A stretch of 64,000 nucleotides of DNA, from NCBI RefSeq assembly GCF_000731675.1, contig NZ_JMIT01000001.1, forward strand, positions 2,169,714-2,233,713, in the 5' to 3' direction. Positions 33,066 through 42,407 of this stretch are shown one piece after another. A program made the position numbers and the translations under genes. The notes below the pieces were generated by a model. That model was not told where the DNA came from, made no database searches, and was given only the letters and a program-made list of their open reading frames with translations. Source of the stretch: Pseudomonas capeferrum. GTDB taxonomy: Bacteria > Pseudomonadota > Gammaproteobacteria > Pseudomonadales > Pseudomonadaceae. Numbering within the stretch: position 1 is the stretch's first letter; the number at the start of each line of letters is the position of its first letter.

Positions 33066-33446
33066 GGTTTCGAGGCGGCGCAGCTCAAGCCATAGGTGCC
33101 GCCAGAGACACTTGAGAATCAGACTTTACCGCTTCCTTGTAGGGCATTTCCAAAACATACCCCTGCCGCCTTTTTGACCTCAAGCAGCAAAATCCCCCAG
33201 AACACTCACGCCTGAGGCGGCCCCGCCAACCAATCGCTATACATTTTGGTATATAGCGTTGTAACGACCGGTAAACAACGCTAGGATTCGTCGCGGTTGG
33301 CCTTCTGCCATCCCATCATTATTTTCGAGCGCTGGCTGATCACGTCCTGGGGAGGCCGTGATCCGCCAAGACTCGCCTATCGCTATATACAACAATATAT
33401 AACGTCGCCAGGTACCGCCAACGCCATGGCCGACAAAGGAGCAGTA
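33066..33446. promoter_or_regulatory. 381-base regulatory gap with paired ATA-rich palindromes
   Basis: A weak hairpin (GGCGGC at about 33074 with GCCGCC near 33098) follows nppD. Then come two related dyads: CGCTATA 33235-33241 with TATAGCG 33252-33258, and CGCTATAT 33381-33388 with ATATAACG 33397-33404 (one mismatch). The second ends 42 bases before the receptor start. They share the heptamer CGCTATA. This looks like a two-site operator; it is not a recognised Fur box, and a Zur-like or novel regulator cannot be told apart by eye. No small gene was found. Confidence 0.55.
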
Positions 33447-35489
33447 ATGAAGCCGCTATCACCGCGTACCTTGATGGTTGCCGTCGCAGCCCTCGGTGCA
33501 CAGCCTGTCCTCGCCGAAGAGAAAAACACCTTCACCCTCGGCGAAATCCAGATTTCCGCACCACGGGACGAAACGCTGTCCACGGGTGGTAGCGTCGTCG
33601 ACTTGAAAGACATTCGGCTGCACGATCGCGAAACCGTCGGCAGCGCACTGACCCTGGCCCCTGGGGTCAACCTCGGGTACATCGGCGGTCGCGCCGAGCA
33701 GGTGGTTTTCGTGCGTGGCTTCGATCGCCTGCAGGTGCCGGTGTTCATCGACGGCATCCCCACCTACGTGCCTTATGACGGCAACATCGACCTCGGCCGC
33801 TTCACCACCTACGACCTGTCGCGCATCCAGGTGGACAAGGGCTTCGCCTCGCTGCTGTACGGGCCCAACACCCTGGGCGGGGCGATCAACCTGATCACCC
33901 GTCGCCCGACGGATGCGTTCGAAGGCGAAGTGGGTGGCGGGCTGGAACTCACCGACCACGGCAACGTGAACGCCTACCGCAGTTACGCCAACGTAGGTTC
34001 CAACCAGGGCCTGTGGTGGGTTCAGGGTGGGGTGTCGTATGTCGATTACGACTACACCCTGCTGCCCGATGACTTCAAACCGACCAATAGCCAGCAAGGC
34101 CCGGGGCGCCGCGAGAACAGTAAACACCGCGACAGCAAATTCAGCTTCAAAATTGGCTTCACACCCAACGAAACCGATGAGTACGTGCTCGGCTACGTTC
34201 AGCAGGAAGGGCGCAAGGGCCAGCCAACCTACGCCGGCGACCTGCCAACGACCGGCCAACGTGCGCGTTGGTGGGAGTGGCCGCGCTCAGACAACACCAG
34301 TGTGTTCATCGCCACCAAGACCGGCTTCGGCGAGCACGCCCTGAAAACCCGCGTTTACCACGACACCTTCAAGAACTCGCTGGAGAGTTACACCTATCGC
34401 AACGGCGTGGTCGGAGCGTTGCAGCCGGGTTTTCCCAGCAAATACGATGACGAGAGCAGCGGCTTTTCGGTAGAGGGTGACCTGGCCTTGAGCGAGGCCA
34501 ACCGCCTGGGCATTGCCTACCACTTCAAGGACGATGTGCACCGTTCCCGCGATGGCGCCAACCCCCAGACCTATTTCCGTGACCAGACCCAGTCGATTGC
34601 CCTGGAAGACACCCTGCGCCTGAACGAAATATTCAGCGTGGTCGGCGGCATCTCCTATAACTACCGCAAAAGCCTGGACGCACAGAATTACGGCACCAAC
34701 GCCAGCTCGCCGTCGCGGCCCATGCTCTACGACGAACCCACCGGCAGCAACGACGCCGTCAACGCGCAGCTGGGCCTGTTCGCCAATACCAACCCGCTGC
34801 TGGGCACCGACGACAACGGCCAACTGCGCCTGACGGTTGCACGCAAAAGCCGCTTCGCGACCATCAAGGATCGCTACTCGACCCGCTTTGGCACCGTCAT
34901 CCCCAGCCCGGACCTGAAGTCCGAGCGAGCGACCCACTACGAGCTCGGCTACAGCGGCCAGGTGGCCCCACAATGGAAGCTCGATGCGGCGCTGTTCGTT
35001 GCCAACATCGAAGATTCCATCCAGAACGTTACGGTGCCCGCACAGGCGAACTGCGCCGCGCCCTGTGGCCAGTACCAGAACATCGCCAAAGCGCGAAACC
35101 AGGGCGTCGAACTTGGCATCAACGGCGACCTGGGGGATTGGGAATTGGCGGCCAACTACACCTGGCTTGACCGGAAGAACCTCAGCAACCGCGATTTGCA
35201 CCCCACCGACACCCCACGCCACAGTTTCTTCGGCTCGGCCTCCTGGCATCTGGCCGCCTGGCAACACACCGCCAGCGTGGAGGCCGCATCGCGTCGCTAC
35301 AACACCTCGGACGGCAATCAAACGGCACCAGGCTACGCCGTGTACAACCTCAAGAGCGGGTACCGGTTCAGCAACGACGTGTTGATCGAGGGCGGCGTGC
35401 GCAACCTGTTCGACCGGTTGTATGAGTACAGCGAGGGTTACCCTGAAATGGGCCGCCAATACTTCGTGCAATTCAATGCGCCGCTGTAA
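33447..35489 (+). CDS. TonB-dependent outer-membrane receptor, first gene of SBP/diheme operon
   Basis: 680-residue TBDT with a signal peptide (about 1-23, ends QPVLA), a short N-terminus without an STN domain, a plug (about 45-165; VVFVRGFDRLQVPVFIDGIP and GFASLLYGPNTLGGAINLITRRP) and a beta-barrel. The start ATG at 33447 has AAAGGAG five bases upstream. The last 14 bases overlap the next gene. No ligand can be assigned. The unusual partnership with a periplasmic Fbp-like protein and a diheme protein points to a metal or metal complex, but this is inference. Confidence 0.9.
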   Translation: MKPLSPRTLMVAVAALGAQPVLAEEKNTFTLGEIQISAPRDETLSTGGSVVDLKDIRLHDRETVGSALTLAPGVNLGYIGGRAEQVVFVRGFDRLQVPVFIDGIPTYVPYDGNIDLGRFTTYDLSRIQVDKGFASLLYGPNTLGGAINLITRRPTDAFEGEVGGGLELTDHGNVNAYRSYANVGSNQGLWWVQGGVSYVDYDYTLLPDDFKPTNSQQGPGRRENSKHRDSKFSFKIGFTPNETDEYVLGYVQQEGRKGQPTYAGDLPTTGQRARWWEWPRSDNTSVFIATKTGFGEHALKTRVYHDTFKNSLESYTYRNGVVGALQPGFPSKYDDESSGFSVEGDLALSEANRLGIAYHFKDDVHRSRDGANPQTYFRDQTQSIALEDTLRLNEIFSVVGGISYNYRKSLDAQNYGTNASSPSRPMLYDEPTGSNDAVNAQLGLFANTNPLLGTDDNGQLRLTVARKSRFATIKDRYSTRFGTVIPSPDLKSERATHYELGYSGQVAPQWKLDAALFVANIEDSIQNVTVPAQANCAAPCGQYQNIAKARNQGVELGINGDLGDWELAANYTWLDRKNLSNRDLHPTDTPRHSFFGSASWHLAAWQHTASVEAASRRYNTSDGNQTAPGYAVYNLKSGYRFSNDVLIEGGVRNLFDRLYEYSEGYPEMGRQYFVQFNAPL

Positions 35490-36777
35490 CCGCTGGCTGG
35501 CAGGCCTGCTGCTGACCTTCAGCACGCTGCTGAGCGCTGCCCCGCAAACCGTGGTGGTCATGACCAGCTACCCCGAGGAAGTGATGACGCGCATCGAGGA
35601 TGGGTTTGCCCAAGCCCACCCGCAGTACCGTCTGCAGATCCTTTGGCGGCAGGGCTTCGATGCCCTGCCCTATCTATTGCAAGCCAGGCAGGGCGGTGTC
35701 GATGTCTATTGGGCCCCCTCACCCGGCAACTTCGCCCGGTTGGCGAAAGCGGGCAGCTGGCAACCCTTGGGGGTCAACCCGAAGGGCTTGCCCGCACAGA
35801 TCGGTGGTTTGGCACTGCGTGACCCTCAGCACCTGTACCAGGCTACCGAATTGGCGGGGTATGGCTTCGCCATCAACGCCACGGCGCTGGGCCAATTGGG
35901 GGTGCCGTCACCGCGGGACTGGCCCGACTTGCTCGACCCCCGCTTGCGCGGACGCATTGCGCTTCCAGACCCTGGCCGGGTCGGCTTTGCGCCGGTACTG
36001 CTGGATATCGTGTTGCGTGCCTATGGCTGGGAGCGCGGCTGGGCCATCTGGAGCGAGCTGGCCGGCCAGGCGCGCCTGGTGACGCGCGGCGGCACCCTGG
36101 TCAGTGATGAAGTGACCAGTGGGCGCGCAGCGGTAGGCTTGTCGATTGATTTCTTCGTCGCCTCGGCCAAGGCCAATGGCGAGCCGGTGGACTTCGTCTA
36201 CCCGGCGCATGGCGGCCTCAACCCGGCGTTCATCGCCATTACCGCCCACAGCCAGGCGTTGGCCGGTGCCAGGGCGTTTGCGCAGTTCGTGCTGTCCGAA
36301 ACAGGCCAGGGGCTGTTGGCCGATGCGGACATCCGCAAACTGCCCGTGCGCCCCAGTGTCTACCAGCATTTGCCGGCGAACTACCATGACCCGTTCGTTG
36401 CCGCGGGCCTCGGCGCCTATGACTATGGCAACGGCAGCTCACGTGAGCGCCTGGCACTGGTCAGCTCGCTGTTTACCCAATGGCTGGGCATGCCCCACGA
36501 AGCATTGAGCGCGCTCTGGGCTCGACTGCACGCGGCCGAAGCGGCTGGGCTGGACGTCAGCGCCATACGCCAACACCTGACCGCGCCGCCACTGGATGCC
36601 GAGCAGGCCGAGGCGAAGCCGCTACTGGCATTATTCGCGGCACGCCAGGACAACGGCATGACGCAAGCGCCGGCAAGCGACCAGGACGAACTCGGCCGCC
36701 GGGAAATAACCTGGCAGTTCAATGCCGCGCGTCACCGGGCAGAGGCGTCCCGTCTGCTTGATGGTCTGGGCCAGTGA
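35476..36777 (+). CDS. Orphan Fbp/AfuA-like ABC substrate-binding protein
   Basis: 433-residue periplasmic binding protein (SBP family 1/6/Fbp type, as in ferric-ion uptake). A signal peptide is at about 1-24 (RWLAGLLLTFSTLLSAAPQ). The mature N-terminus reads TVVVMTSYPEEV, a typical Fbp start, and TRGGTLVSDEVTSGRAAVG is a ligand-cleft segment. About 110 residues after the SBP core (from about residue 325) form an unusual helical C-terminal extension. No permease or ATPase gene is nearby. It overlaps the TBDT stop by 14 bases and the next gene as GTGA. Confidence 0.8.
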   Translation: MRRCNRWLAGLLLTFSTLLSAAPQTVVVMTSYPEEVMTRIEDGFAQAHPQYRLQILWRQGFDALPYLLQARQGGVDVYWAPSPGNFARLAKAGSWQPLGVNPKGLPAQIGGLALRDPQHLYQATELAGYGFAINATALGQLGVPSPRDWPDLLDPRLRGRIALPDPGRVGFAPVLLDIVLRAYGWERGWAIWSELAGQARLVTRGGTLVSDEVTSGRAAVGLSIDFFVASAKANGEPVDFVYPAHGGLNPAFIAITAHSQALAGARAFAQFVLSETGQGLLADADIRKLPVRPSVYQHLPANYHDPFVAAGLGAYDYGNGSSRERLALVSSLFTQWLGMPHEALSALWARLHAAEAAGLDVSAIRQHLTAPPLDAEQAEAKPLLALFAARQDNGMTQAPASDQDELGRREITWQFNAARHRAEASRLLDGLGQ

Positions 36778-38108
36778 CCGCCCTGCGCGCTGCCGGGTTA
36801 TCGATCGGTTTGCTGACGAGCCTGCTCGCCAGCGCCGATACCACGCACACGGCGACCCACCGTGAAGCCTTTGCTCAGCCATTCGCCGGGCTGGACGAAG
36901 GCCAGCTGGAACGCTTCTTCCGCGGGCGCAGCCTGTTCCGTCAGGCCTGGGTGGTTGCACCGTCCCGAGACGAAGCAGTGGATGGCCTTGGGCCGCTGTA
37001 CAACCGGGTTTCGTGCATCGCCTGCCACCCCAAGAATGGGCGCGGACAGGCGCCGGCGCAGGGCCAGCCGATGCGCAGCATGCTGCTGCGCTTGTCGCTG
37101 CCCGGGCACGATGCCCAGGGTGGGCCAAAGCCGCACCCGGTCTATGGTGACCAGCTCAACGAACTGGGTGTGCCAGGCGTGCCGGGTGAAGGGCGCGCCC
37201 ATGTCTACTGGCAAGAACATGCGGTGCAACTGGGCGACGGCGAAACCGTGATGCTGCGCAAGCCCAAGGTCGAGCTGCGCGAGCTGGCCTATGGGCCGAT
37301 GGATGCGGTGTTGACCTCGGCAAGGGTGGGCCCGCCGGTATTCGGCCTGGGTTTGCTGGAGGCCATTGACGAGAGCACCCTGCGTGCCATGGCCTCTGAG
37401 GCCAAACCCGACGGCGTGACGGGGCACGTCAACGCGGTGTGGAGCGTCGAGCGACAACGCGCCGAGGCCGGCCGGTTTGGCCTCAAGGCCAACCAGCCAG
37501 ACCTGCGCCAACAGATCGCCCACGCCATGCTTGGCGACCTTGGCATCACCTCGACGCTGGCCCCGGAGCAAAACTGCACGCCCGCTCAACAGACTTGCGC
37601 CCACGCGGCGCAGGGCGGCGACCCCGAGCTGAACGCGCTGCAGCTCGGCGACCTGCACTTCTACCTCGCTCACTTGGCGGCACCTGCCCGTCGACAACAG
37701 ACCGAGCCAGCAGTCATGCAGGGCGAAAAGCTGTTTTCTGCCATCGGCTGCACCGCCTGCCATCGCCCCGCGCTGGTCACCGGCAAGCACCCGCTCTATC
37801 CGGCGCTGACACAGCAACACATTGCGCCGTACACCGACCTGTTGCTGCATGACATGGGGCCAGGCCTGGCCGATGGCCGTGAGGATTATCTCGCCAACGG
37901 CCGGCAATGGCGCACTGCTGCGCTGTGGGGGCTTGGCCTCAGCGAACGGATCACGCCCAGCAGCGGTTACTTGCACGATGGCCGAGCGCGCACCTTGGAG
38001 GAGGCCATTGTCTGGCATGGCGGCGAGGCGGAAACAGCCCGGCAACGCTACGTAGCGCTCGGTGCCCAGGCGCGCCAGGCGATTCGTGCGTTTCTTCAAT
38101 CGCTGTAG
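36774..38108 (+). CDS. Di-heme c-type oxidoreductase (DUF1111 / DiHOR family)
   Basis: 444-residue periplasmic cytochrome-like protein with a signal peptide (about 1-21) and two heme c sites, CIACH (about 82-86) and CTACH (about 326-330). It has the C-terminal segment TAALWGLGLSERI...YLHDGRARTLEEAI...WHGGEA characteristic of the DUF1111 family annotated as thiol or di-heme oxidoreductase. Family members often lie near iron-uptake genes. The start is GTG at 36774, overlapping the previous stop (GTGA), so the three genes form one coupled operon. A redox role on imported metal is possible but unproven. Confidence 0.85.
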   Translation: MTALRAAGLSIGLLTSLLASADTTHTATHREAFAQPFAGLDEGQLERFFRGRSLFRQAWVVAPSRDEAVDGLGPLYNRVSCIACHPKNGRGQAPAQGQPMRSMLLRLSLPGHDAQGGPKPHPVYGDQLNELGVPGVPGEGRAHVYWQEHAVQLGDGETVMLRKPKVELRELAYGPMDAVLTSARVGPPVFGLGLLEAIDESTLRAMASEAKPDGVTGHVNAVWSVERQRAEAGRFGLKANQPDLRQQIAHAMLGDLGITSTLAPEQNCTPAQQTCAHAAQGGDPELNALQLGDLHFYLAHLAAPARRQQTEPAVMQGEKLFSAIGCTACHRPALVTGKHPLYPALTQQHIAPYTDLLLHDMGPGLADGREDYLANGRQWRTAALWGLGLSERITPSSGYLHDGRARTLEEAIVWHGGEAETARQRYVALGAQARQAIRAFLQSL

Positions 38109-38183
38109 GGCAGCGACCCGTTCGTGGAGGCAAAGACACATTCGTCAGCAGCGCGGCGCTTGCAAAGCAACCACAGCCGGCAC

Positions 38184-38202
38184 GACAATAAGATTCATTA
38201 CC
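38184..38202. promoter_or_regulatory. Probable Fur box upstream of first ECF sigma gene
   Basis: The 19 bases GACAATAAGATTCATTACC match 14 of 19 positions of the E. coli Fur consensus (GATAATGATAATCATTATC). The site ends 22 bases before the sigma gene start. Iron-dependent repression of the sigma/FecR pair is therefore likely. Confidence 0.7.
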
Positions 38203-38224
38203 ACTCGCGAACTATTCCATCACC

Positions 38225-38740
38225 ATGTCCGCCAACGATCTATCCCTGCGTAGCGCCGTCAACGACCTGTACTGCGAGCACCACGGCTGGCTCAATGGTT
38301 GGCTGCGCAAGCGCCTGGGCAATGCGTTCGATGCCGCCGACCTGACGCAAGACACCTTCGTGCGGGTGATCAAGGCACGCAGCGCGCTGGACATTCGCGA
38401 GCCGCGCCCCTACCTGTCGAGAATCGCCAAAGGCCTGTTGATCGATCTGATCCGCCGGCGTTCACTGGAACAAGCCTACCTGGAGGCCTTGGCTACCCTG
38501 CCCGAAGCGCTGCAGCCTTCGCTGGAGGAACAGGCGATTTTGTTGCAGGCACTGGTGGAAATCGACCGTCTGCTGCAAGGGCTTGGCACCAAGGTCAAGC
38601 AAGTGTTCATGCTGTCGCAGTTCGATGGCCTGACCTACCCGCAGATTGCCGAGCAACTGAACATCAGCGTACGCAGCGTCAACAATTACATGGCCAAGGC
38701 CATGGAGCATTGCTGCTTGATGCAGTTGCAACAGGCATGA
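38225..38740 (+). CDS. ECF sigma factor, FecI-like (iron starvation)
   Basis: 171-residue group IV sigma factor. Region 2 (about 10-75; DAADLTQDTFVRVIKAR) and region 4 (about 110-165; QVFMLSQFDGLTYPQIAEQLNISVRSVNNYMAKAM) match the FecI subfamily. It should direct RNA polymerase to the promoter of the linked TBDT when its anti-sigma partner senses ligand. The stop overlaps the FecR gene as ATGA. A Fur-box-like site lies upstream. Confidence 0.93.
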   Translation: MSANDLSLRSAVNDLYCEHHGWLNGWLRKRLGNAFDAADLTQDTFVRVIKARSALDIREPRPYLSRIAKGLLIDLIRRRSLEQAYLEALATLPEALQPSLEEQAILLQALVEIDRLLQGLGTKVKQVFMLSQFDGLTYPQIAEQLNISVRSVNNYMAKAMEHCCLMQLQQA

Positions 38741-39702
38741 GCCTTTCGCCTGCCGAGTTGCAAGCCATCAGCGTCGCCGCCCGCTGGTACGCAAGGCTTC
38801 ATTCGGGCATCGCAACCGATGCCGACCGCCGCGCCTGGAACGACTGGCTGGTTGCCGACCCGGTTCACCGCCAAGCCTGGCAACGCATGGCCGCCGTGGG
38901 CGAGCAGATGACAAGCGTGCCCGGCGCCCTGGCGGCACCTGCCCTGCGCGGTGCCGAGCGCTCTCGGCGCCAGTTGCTGCGCAGTGTGGTCGTGGTGGTG
39001 CCGGCGACGTCGCTGGGCTGGCTGGGTTGGCGCAGCGACACTGCCCAGCAACATTTTGCCGACTACCGTACCGCCGTCGGTGAACGCCGCGCATTTCGCC
39101 TGGCCGATGGCAGCTCGCTGCTGCTCAACACCGACACATCGGTGAACCTCAAGTACGACGGCCAGCAACGGGTGCTGGAACTGCTGCGCGGTGAGATTCT
39201 GGTCACCACTGCTGTCGACCCCGCGCAACGGCCGTTCACGGTGCACACCCGGCATGGCCAGGTACGCGCGCTGGGCACGCGCTTTATCGTGCGCGCCCAA
39301 GCGCTGGGCGGTGAAGTGGCGGTCCTCGAAAAAGCGGTGGAAGTCAGGGCGACCAGCGGTGCTCTGGCCGTGCGTGTGGAGGCTGGGCAATCCATTGCCT
39401 TTTCTGACCGCTCGGTGGGGGCACTACGGCGCAACGACGCGTCTGTGGGGGCTTGGCAGCAAGGCAGCATCATTGCCCTCGATCGCCCCTTGGCCGAACT
39501 GCTTGCCGACCTGTCGCGCTATCGCAGCGGGGTGCTGCGCTGCGATCCGCGCATTGCGCAATTGAAGGTATCGGGCGCATTCCCGATCGATGACACCGAC
39601 CGGGCGCTGGCGGCGCTGGAAAGTGGCTTTGCGCTGCGCGTCACGCGCTTCAGCCGTTTTTGGGTCAACGTGTCACCGCCTGACAGCCCACTGGCGCTGT
39701 GA
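38737..39702 (+). CDS. FecR-type anti-sigma/sigma regulator
   Basis: 321-residue inner-membrane regulator of the adjacent ECF sigma factor. It has an N-terminal cytosolic DUF4880/anti-sigma domain (about 5-75; tryptophan-rich, WNDWLVADPVHRQAWQRM), a twin-arginine stretch RRQLLRS before one membrane helix (about 80-98), and a periplasmic FecR domain (about 110-320). The twin arginines suggest Tat-dependent insertion. The start overlaps the sigma stop. Confidence 0.92.
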   Translation: MSLSPAELQAISVAARWYARLHSGIATDADRRAWNDWLVADPVHRQAWQRMAAVGEQMTSVPGALAAPALRGAERSRRQLLRSVVVVVPATSLGWLGWRSDTAQQHFADYRTAVGERRAFRLADGSSLLLNTDTSVNLKYDGQQRVLELLRGEILVTTAVDPAQRPFTVHTRHGQVRALGTRFIVRAQALGGEVAVLEKAVEVRATSGALAVRVEAGQSIAFSDRSVGALRRNDASVGAWQQGSIIALDRPLAELLADLSRYRSGVLRCDPRIAQLKVSGAFPIDDTDRALAALESGFALRVTRFSRFWVNVSPPDSPLAL

Positions 39703-39704
39703 GT

Positions 39705-39722
39705 TGAAAAAACTTCCGGCGC
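39705..39722 (+). promoter_or_regulatory. A-rich element shared with second ECF cluster
   Basis: TGAAAAAACTTCCGGCGC starts two bases after the FecR stop, 94 bases before the TBDT start. TGAAAAATTTCAAAGCGC lies at the matching position of the second cluster (57457-57474; 98 bases before its TBDT), with 12 of 18 identical bases. It may be part of an ECF-dependent promoter; this is inference. Confidence 0.35.
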
Positions 39723-39798
39723 TTTTGCACTTTTTGTTCGCATCGTTCGGCTCATCCCCCAATGGGATTCATTGATCGTTTTCTGGGGGAGGATTGGC

Positions 39799-42276
39799 AT
39801 GTCTGGAGTGTTCAAGCGTGGTCGTCTGGCGACGACGGTAAAAGTCGGGCTGTTGGCGGCAACCACTGCGGGTGCCTGGCCCATGATGACGTTCGCGGCA
39901 CAGGTGCCGGTGCAGCAGAACGGCGTCAGGACGTTCGACATTGCCGGGGGCAGCCTGACCGAAGTGCTCAGCCGCTATGCCAGTGCAGCGGGGGCTGCGC
40001 TGTCGTTCGATGCCAAGCAGACCGACGGCTTGCACAGCGCAGGGCTCAAAGGGGCATTCGGTGTCAGCGAAGGCTTCACCCAGATTCTGGCAGGCAGCGG
40101 CCTGCAGGCCGAGCCGCAGTCAAACGGTACCTATGTGCTGCGGGCCGTGCCGTCTTCGGGTTCGGCGATGGAGCTGGGGGCCACCAACATCACCAGCCAG
40201 GTGCTGGGCGCGACCACTGAACACAGCGGCTCGTACACCACCGGCGCGGTGACCATCGGCAAGGGCGAGCACTCGCTGAAGGAGACGCCGCAATCGGTCA
40301 CGGTGATGACGCGCAAGATGATGGACGACCAGAACCTGTACACCATCGACCAGGTCATGGAGAAGACGCCGGGCATTACCGTGTACGACTCGACCATGGG
40401 CGGCAAATACTTCTACTCGCGCGGGTTCCGCATGTCGGGCCAGTACCAGTACGACGGCGTGCCGTTGGACATGGGCAACCTGTATGTCCAGGCCGACAGT
40501 TTCAGCAGTGACATGGCGTATTACGACCGGGTCGAAGTGCTGCGCGGCGCTGCAGGCATGATGAAGGGCTCGGGCGGCACTGCAGGCGGGGTGAACTTCG
40601 TGCGCAAGCGTGGCCTTGCCGATGCGCATACCGACATCACCTTGTCCGGTGGCAGCTGGGACAACTACCGCGGGCAGATCGACACCGGCGGCCCGCTGAA
40701 CGCGGCCGGCACCCTGCGTGGCCGGGCGGTGGTGGCCGAGCAGAGCCGGCACTATTTTGTAGACGACGCCAACCGCAAGGACCAGGTGTACTACGGCGCG
40801 CTCGACTTCGACCTGAGCCCCGACACGACCCTGGGGCTGGGCGTTGCCTATGAAGATGTCGACGCCAACCCGTGCTGGGGTGGCCTGCCGCGCTACAAGG
40901 ACCGCAGCGACCTCAACCTCAGCCGCTCGACCTGCCTCGACCCCTCCTGGAACACCTGGCGCAGCAAGCGCACTACCGTGTTCAGCGACCTCACCCACCA
41001 GGTCAATGAAGACTGGAAGCTCAAAGTTGCCAGTGTTTATACAAAGAATACCCAGGACATCAAGTACGCCTTCGCTTCGGGCGCGGTAACGCCCGGCATC
41101 GACACCACCGGCATGCTGGGCAGCATGTATGACTACGACCAGGTCGACTACGGCCTGGACGCCTACCTGGATGGCAAGTTCGACGCGTTCGGCCAGCAGC
41201 ATGAACTGGTGCTGGGCATGAACGCCAGCCGCTCGAACAAGGACGACTTTTACTCGGTGGCGTTTCTGCCGCAGCGCCAGAATGTGTTCAACCCCGACAA
41301 GTTCATCCCCGAGCCCGATGACAGTTACTTCATCGAAAACTCGTCGCGCGGCGGGCCGGTCAAGAGCAAGACCACGCAAAAGGGCCTCTACTCGACCCTG
41401 CGCTTGAAACTGGCCGACCCGTTGACCGTGGTGGTCGGTGGCCGGGTGAGCTGGTACGACTCCAAGACGGATTCCGTCTTCATCAGAAGCGGTGAATCGC
41501 AGCCCTCCAACACCCGTGAGACCGGGCAGGTCACACCATTTGCCGGCGTGCTGCTGGACTTGAACGAGAACCTGACGGCCTACGCCAGCTACTCGGACAT
41601 CTTCACCCCGCAAGGCAACTACCGGGCAGAAGACGGCTCGACGCTCAAACCGCTGGTGGGCCAGAGCTATGAGCTGGGGATCAAGGGTGCCTGGTACGAC
41701 GGCCGTTTGAACGGCGCCTTCAACCTGTTCCGCACCATTCAGAAAGACCAGGCGCAAACCGACTTCAACTCGTCTTGCCCGTCATCCGATGGTTATTGCT
41801 ACGTGAACGCCGGCCGGGTGCGCGCCCAAGGGTTCGAGGCCGAGCTCAGCGGTGAAGTGATCGAGCGGCTGCAGTTGCTGGCGGGGTACACCTATACCCA
41901 GACCAAGACGCTGGATGATATCGACAGCAGTTTGAATGGCGCGGCGTTCAACAGCTATGTGCCTCGCCATGTGTTGCGCTTGTGGGGTGAGTACACCTTG
42001 GGGGGTGCGTTGGAGCGGGTCAGCATTGGCGCCGGGGTGAATGCGCAAAGTGACAACTTCCGGCTTTCGCCGGCCAGTGGCGAGAAGATCAGCCAGGCGG
42101 GGTATGCGGTGTGGAACGGGCGGATCGGGTATCGGATCGATGAGACCTGGTCGGTGGCGCTTAACGGCAACAACCTGTTCGACAAGCGCTATTACGCCAG
42201 CATCGGGACAGAGACCTTTGGCAACTACTATGGGGAACCGCGTAATTTCATGGTGTCGGTGAAGGCCAGCTTTTGA
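39799..42276 (+). CDS. TonB-dependent siderophore receptor with STN signalling domain
   Basis: 825-residue TBDT of the FhuE/FpvA-like class. A signal peptide covers about 1-35. The STN domain (about 43-110; RTFDIAGGSLTEVLSRYASAA) reaches into the periplasm to contact the FecR protein encoded just upstream. The plug (about 150-275) reads ETPQSVTVMTRKMM...YFYSRGF...VEVLRGAAGMMKGSGGTAGGVNFVRKR, and the barrel ends in VSVKASF. Two cysteine pairs occur in barrel loops. The start ATG at 39799 has GGGGGAGGA upstream. A hydroxamate-type ferric siderophore is the likely ligand, judged only from class resemblance. Confidence 0.92.
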   Translation: MSGVFKRGRLATTVKVGLLAATTAGAWPMMTFAAQVPVQQNGVRTFDIAGGSLTEVLSRYASAAGAALSFDAKQTDGLHSAGLKGAFGVSEGFTQILAGSGLQAEPQSNGTYVLRAVPSSGSAMELGATNITSQVLGATTEHSGSYTTGAVTIGKGEHSLKETPQSVTVMTRKMMDDQNLYTIDQVMEKTPGITVYDSTMGGKYFYSRGFRMSGQYQYDGVPLDMGNLYVQADSFSSDMAYYDRVEVLRGAAGMMKGSGGTAGGVNFVRKRGLADAHTDITLSGGSWDNYRGQIDTGGPLNAAGTLRGRAVVAEQSRHYFVDDANRKDQVYYGALDFDLSPDTTLGLGVAYEDVDANPCWGGLPRYKDRSDLNLSRSTCLDPSWNTWRSKRTTVFSDLTHQVNEDWKLKVASVYTKNTQDIKYAFASGAVTPGIDTTGMLGSMYDYDQVDYGLDAYLDGKFDAFGQQHELVLGMNASRSNKDDFYSVAFLPQRQNVFNPDKFIPEPDDSYFIENSSRGGPVKSKTTQKGLYSTLRLKLADPLTVVVGGRVSWYDSKTDSVFIRSGESQPSNTRETGQVTPFAGVLLDLNENLTAYASYSDIFTPQGNYRAEDGSTLKPLVGQSYELGIKGAWYDGRLNGAFNLFRTIQKDQAQTDFNSSCPSSDGYCYVNAGRVRAQGFEAELSGEVIERLQLLAGYTYTQTKTLDDIDSSLNGAAFNSYVPRHVLRLWGEYTLGGALERVSIGAGVNAQSDNFRLSPASGEKISQAGYAVWNGRIGYRIDETWSVALNGNNLFDKRYYASIGTETFGNYYGEPRNFMVSVKASF

Positions 42277-42407
42277 GGTGAGGTGAAGGCTACAAGGGCA
42301 TGTCGTTAGATTAGCAGCGCCTATGAGATCGAGCGCCGCCCGCGCGGCGCTTCGCGGGGCAAGCCCGCTCCCACATCTGTGGACTGCCCCCAAAAAGTTG
42401 GACAGTT

